A DNA stretch of 64,000 nt from Roseovarius azorensis (GTDB taxonomy: Bacteria; Pseudomonadota; Alphaproteobacteria; Rhodobacterales; Rhodobacteraceae), in assembly GCF_900109455.1 (NCBI RefSeq), contig NZ_FOAG01000002.1, positions 186,001-250,000 of the forward strand. Direction: 5' to 3'. Position numbers and translations under genes: made by a program. Under the pieces are notes generated by a model. That model did no database searches. It saw nothing but the letters and a program-made list of their open reading frames with translations, and was not told the DNA's origin. Positions 63,426 to 64,000 of this stretch are shown here, in pieces. The stretch's first letter is position 1. Every line of letters starts with the position of its first letter.

Positions 63426-64000
63426 TGGACTGGCGCGGCAAACGCTATTGGCTGGTGGGCGCGAGCGAGGGGCTGGGCGCGGCGCTGGCGCACAAGATCA
63501 GCGCGGCGGGGGCCGAGGTGATCGTATCGGCGCGCAACGAGGCGCGGCTGGCCGAGGTGGCAGCGGGCCTGCCGGGACGCGCCCGCGCGGTGCCGGTGGA
63601 TGTGAGCAATGATGCCAGCGTGACCAAGGCGGCCGAGGCGGTGGGCGAAATCGACGGCATGATCTGGCTGGCGGGCGTCTACTGGCCGATGCCCGCAACC
63701 GAATGGAATGCAGGGCAGGCCACCGCCATGGCGGATATCAATTTCACCGGCGCGGTACGGGTCATCGGCGCGGTGCTGCCGCAGATGGTGGCGCGCGATG
63801 CGGGGCATGTGGTGCTGACCGGCTCGCTCTCGGGGTTTCGGGGGCTGCCGGGGGCCATCGGCTATGCCGCGTCCAAGGCAGGGGTGATGAGCCTTGCCGA
63901 ATCGATGCGCGCCGATCTGTGGCGCACCGGGGTGCGGGTGCAACTGGCCAATCCCGGTTTCATCAGGACGCGGCTCACGGACAAGAACAGCTTTCACATG
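63422..64000 (+). CDS. Short-chain dehydrogenase of the RpoE cluster (C-terminus cut by window edge)
   Basis: The frame is open to the last base; 193 codons are seen. It has the NAD(P) loop VGASEGLGAALAHKI, the Ser in LTGSLSGFRG and the YAASK catalytic motif (IGYAASKAGVMSLAESMRAD), then PGFIRTRLTDKN, all standard for SDR enzymes with 3-oxoacyl-reductase-like fold. ATGs at 63422 and 63425 are both possible starts; the first overlaps the DUF3833 stop. It is the fifth gene of the predicted RpoE-driven operon, which may continue beyond the window. Confidence 0.9.
   Translation, partial: MMDWRGKRYWLVGASEGLGAALAHKISAAGAEVIVSARNEARLAEVAAGLPGRARAVPVDVSNDASVTKAAEAVGEIDGMIWLAGVYWPMPATEWNAGQATAMADINFTGAVRVIGAVLPQMVARDAGHVVLTGSLSGFRGLPGAIGYAASKAGVMSLAESMRADLWRTGVRVQLANPGFIRTRLTDKNSFHM

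Overview
The window is a chromosomal segment of a high-GC alphaproteobacterium, most likely a Rhodobacteraceae of the Roseobacter group. The evidence is the coding pattern, the ethylmalonyl-CoA pathway genes ccr and ecm, an ECF11-type rpoE-chrR pair facing a lipid-oxidation gene cluster, the alphaproteobacterial order uvrC-pgsA-moaD-moaE, a perfect CIRCE operator at groESL, and many small conserved genes typical of that family. I see no phage, plasmid, transposon, CRISPR array, rRNA or tRNA. Almost everything reads as core or conserved accessory metabolism.

Layout, left to right. 1-6.6 kb: an exported protein cut by the window edge, a cysteine synthase, a winged-helix/TPR regulator, an orphan acetolactate-synthase-like ThDP enzyme, a Nudix hydrolase and an EamA exporter. 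6.7-8.9 kb: groESL with promoter, CIRCE and terminator. 9-11 kb: a manganese pyrophosphatase, then a LuxR-type regulator whose upstream partner gene overlaps it, with several palindromes in front. 11-16.5 kb: crotonyl-CoA carboxylase/reductase, a PlsB-like acyltransferase, ethylmalonyl-CoA mutase and a GNAT. 16.7-23.3 kb: a leftward LIV-type ABC operon (substrate-binding protein, lipoprotein with a papain/transglutaminase-like triad, LivH, LivM, LivG, LivF), with an uncharacterised polytopic membrane protein just upstream. 23.3-23.75 kb: a gene-free stretch holding a tandem repeat, a long inverted repeat, a structured hairpin and a plus-strand terminator, which together look like a small RNA. 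23.75-30.4 kb: a very acidic 647-residue protein, thiamine diphosphokinase coupled to a BT1-family transporter, a MATE exporter and two hot-dog thioesterases.

30.5-39 kb is a fatty-acid beta-oxidation block: two paralogous MerR regulators with an array of ACGT half-sites between them, two acyl-CoA dehydrogenases, a 70-residue conserved protein, a GST, a thiolase and a fused hydratase/3-hydroxyacyl-CoA dehydrogenase. 39-46 kb: carbonic anhydrase, an operon of leucyl aminopeptidase, NlpC/P60 and ureohydrolase, DUF2794, glutathione-dependent formaldehyde dehydrogenase and a YghU-like GST. 46-53 kb: a NYN-LOTUS protein, a class III CoA-transferase, a CoxG-like protein, an ABC-2 exporter, an S49 peptidase with a tiny membrane/Cys-cluster protein and a CaCA exchanger, and a FolM/PTR1-type pteridine reductase. 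53.5-57.3 kb: uvrC-pgsA-moaD-moaE and an SCP2-like protein. 57.3-58.1 kb: a small mercury-type module (merF, GDCCVxC protein, divergent merR with a textbook MerR-family promoter).

58.1-64 kb: rpoE-chrR, and divergently an operon of FAD oxidoreductase, DUF1365, MFS, DUF3833 and SDR (cut by the window edge). I find a plausible RpoE-type promoter for each direction, both with an 18-nt spacer. This is the singlet-oxygen response locus known from Rhodobacter; the cyclopropane-synthase-like gene often in this cluster is not present in the part I can see.
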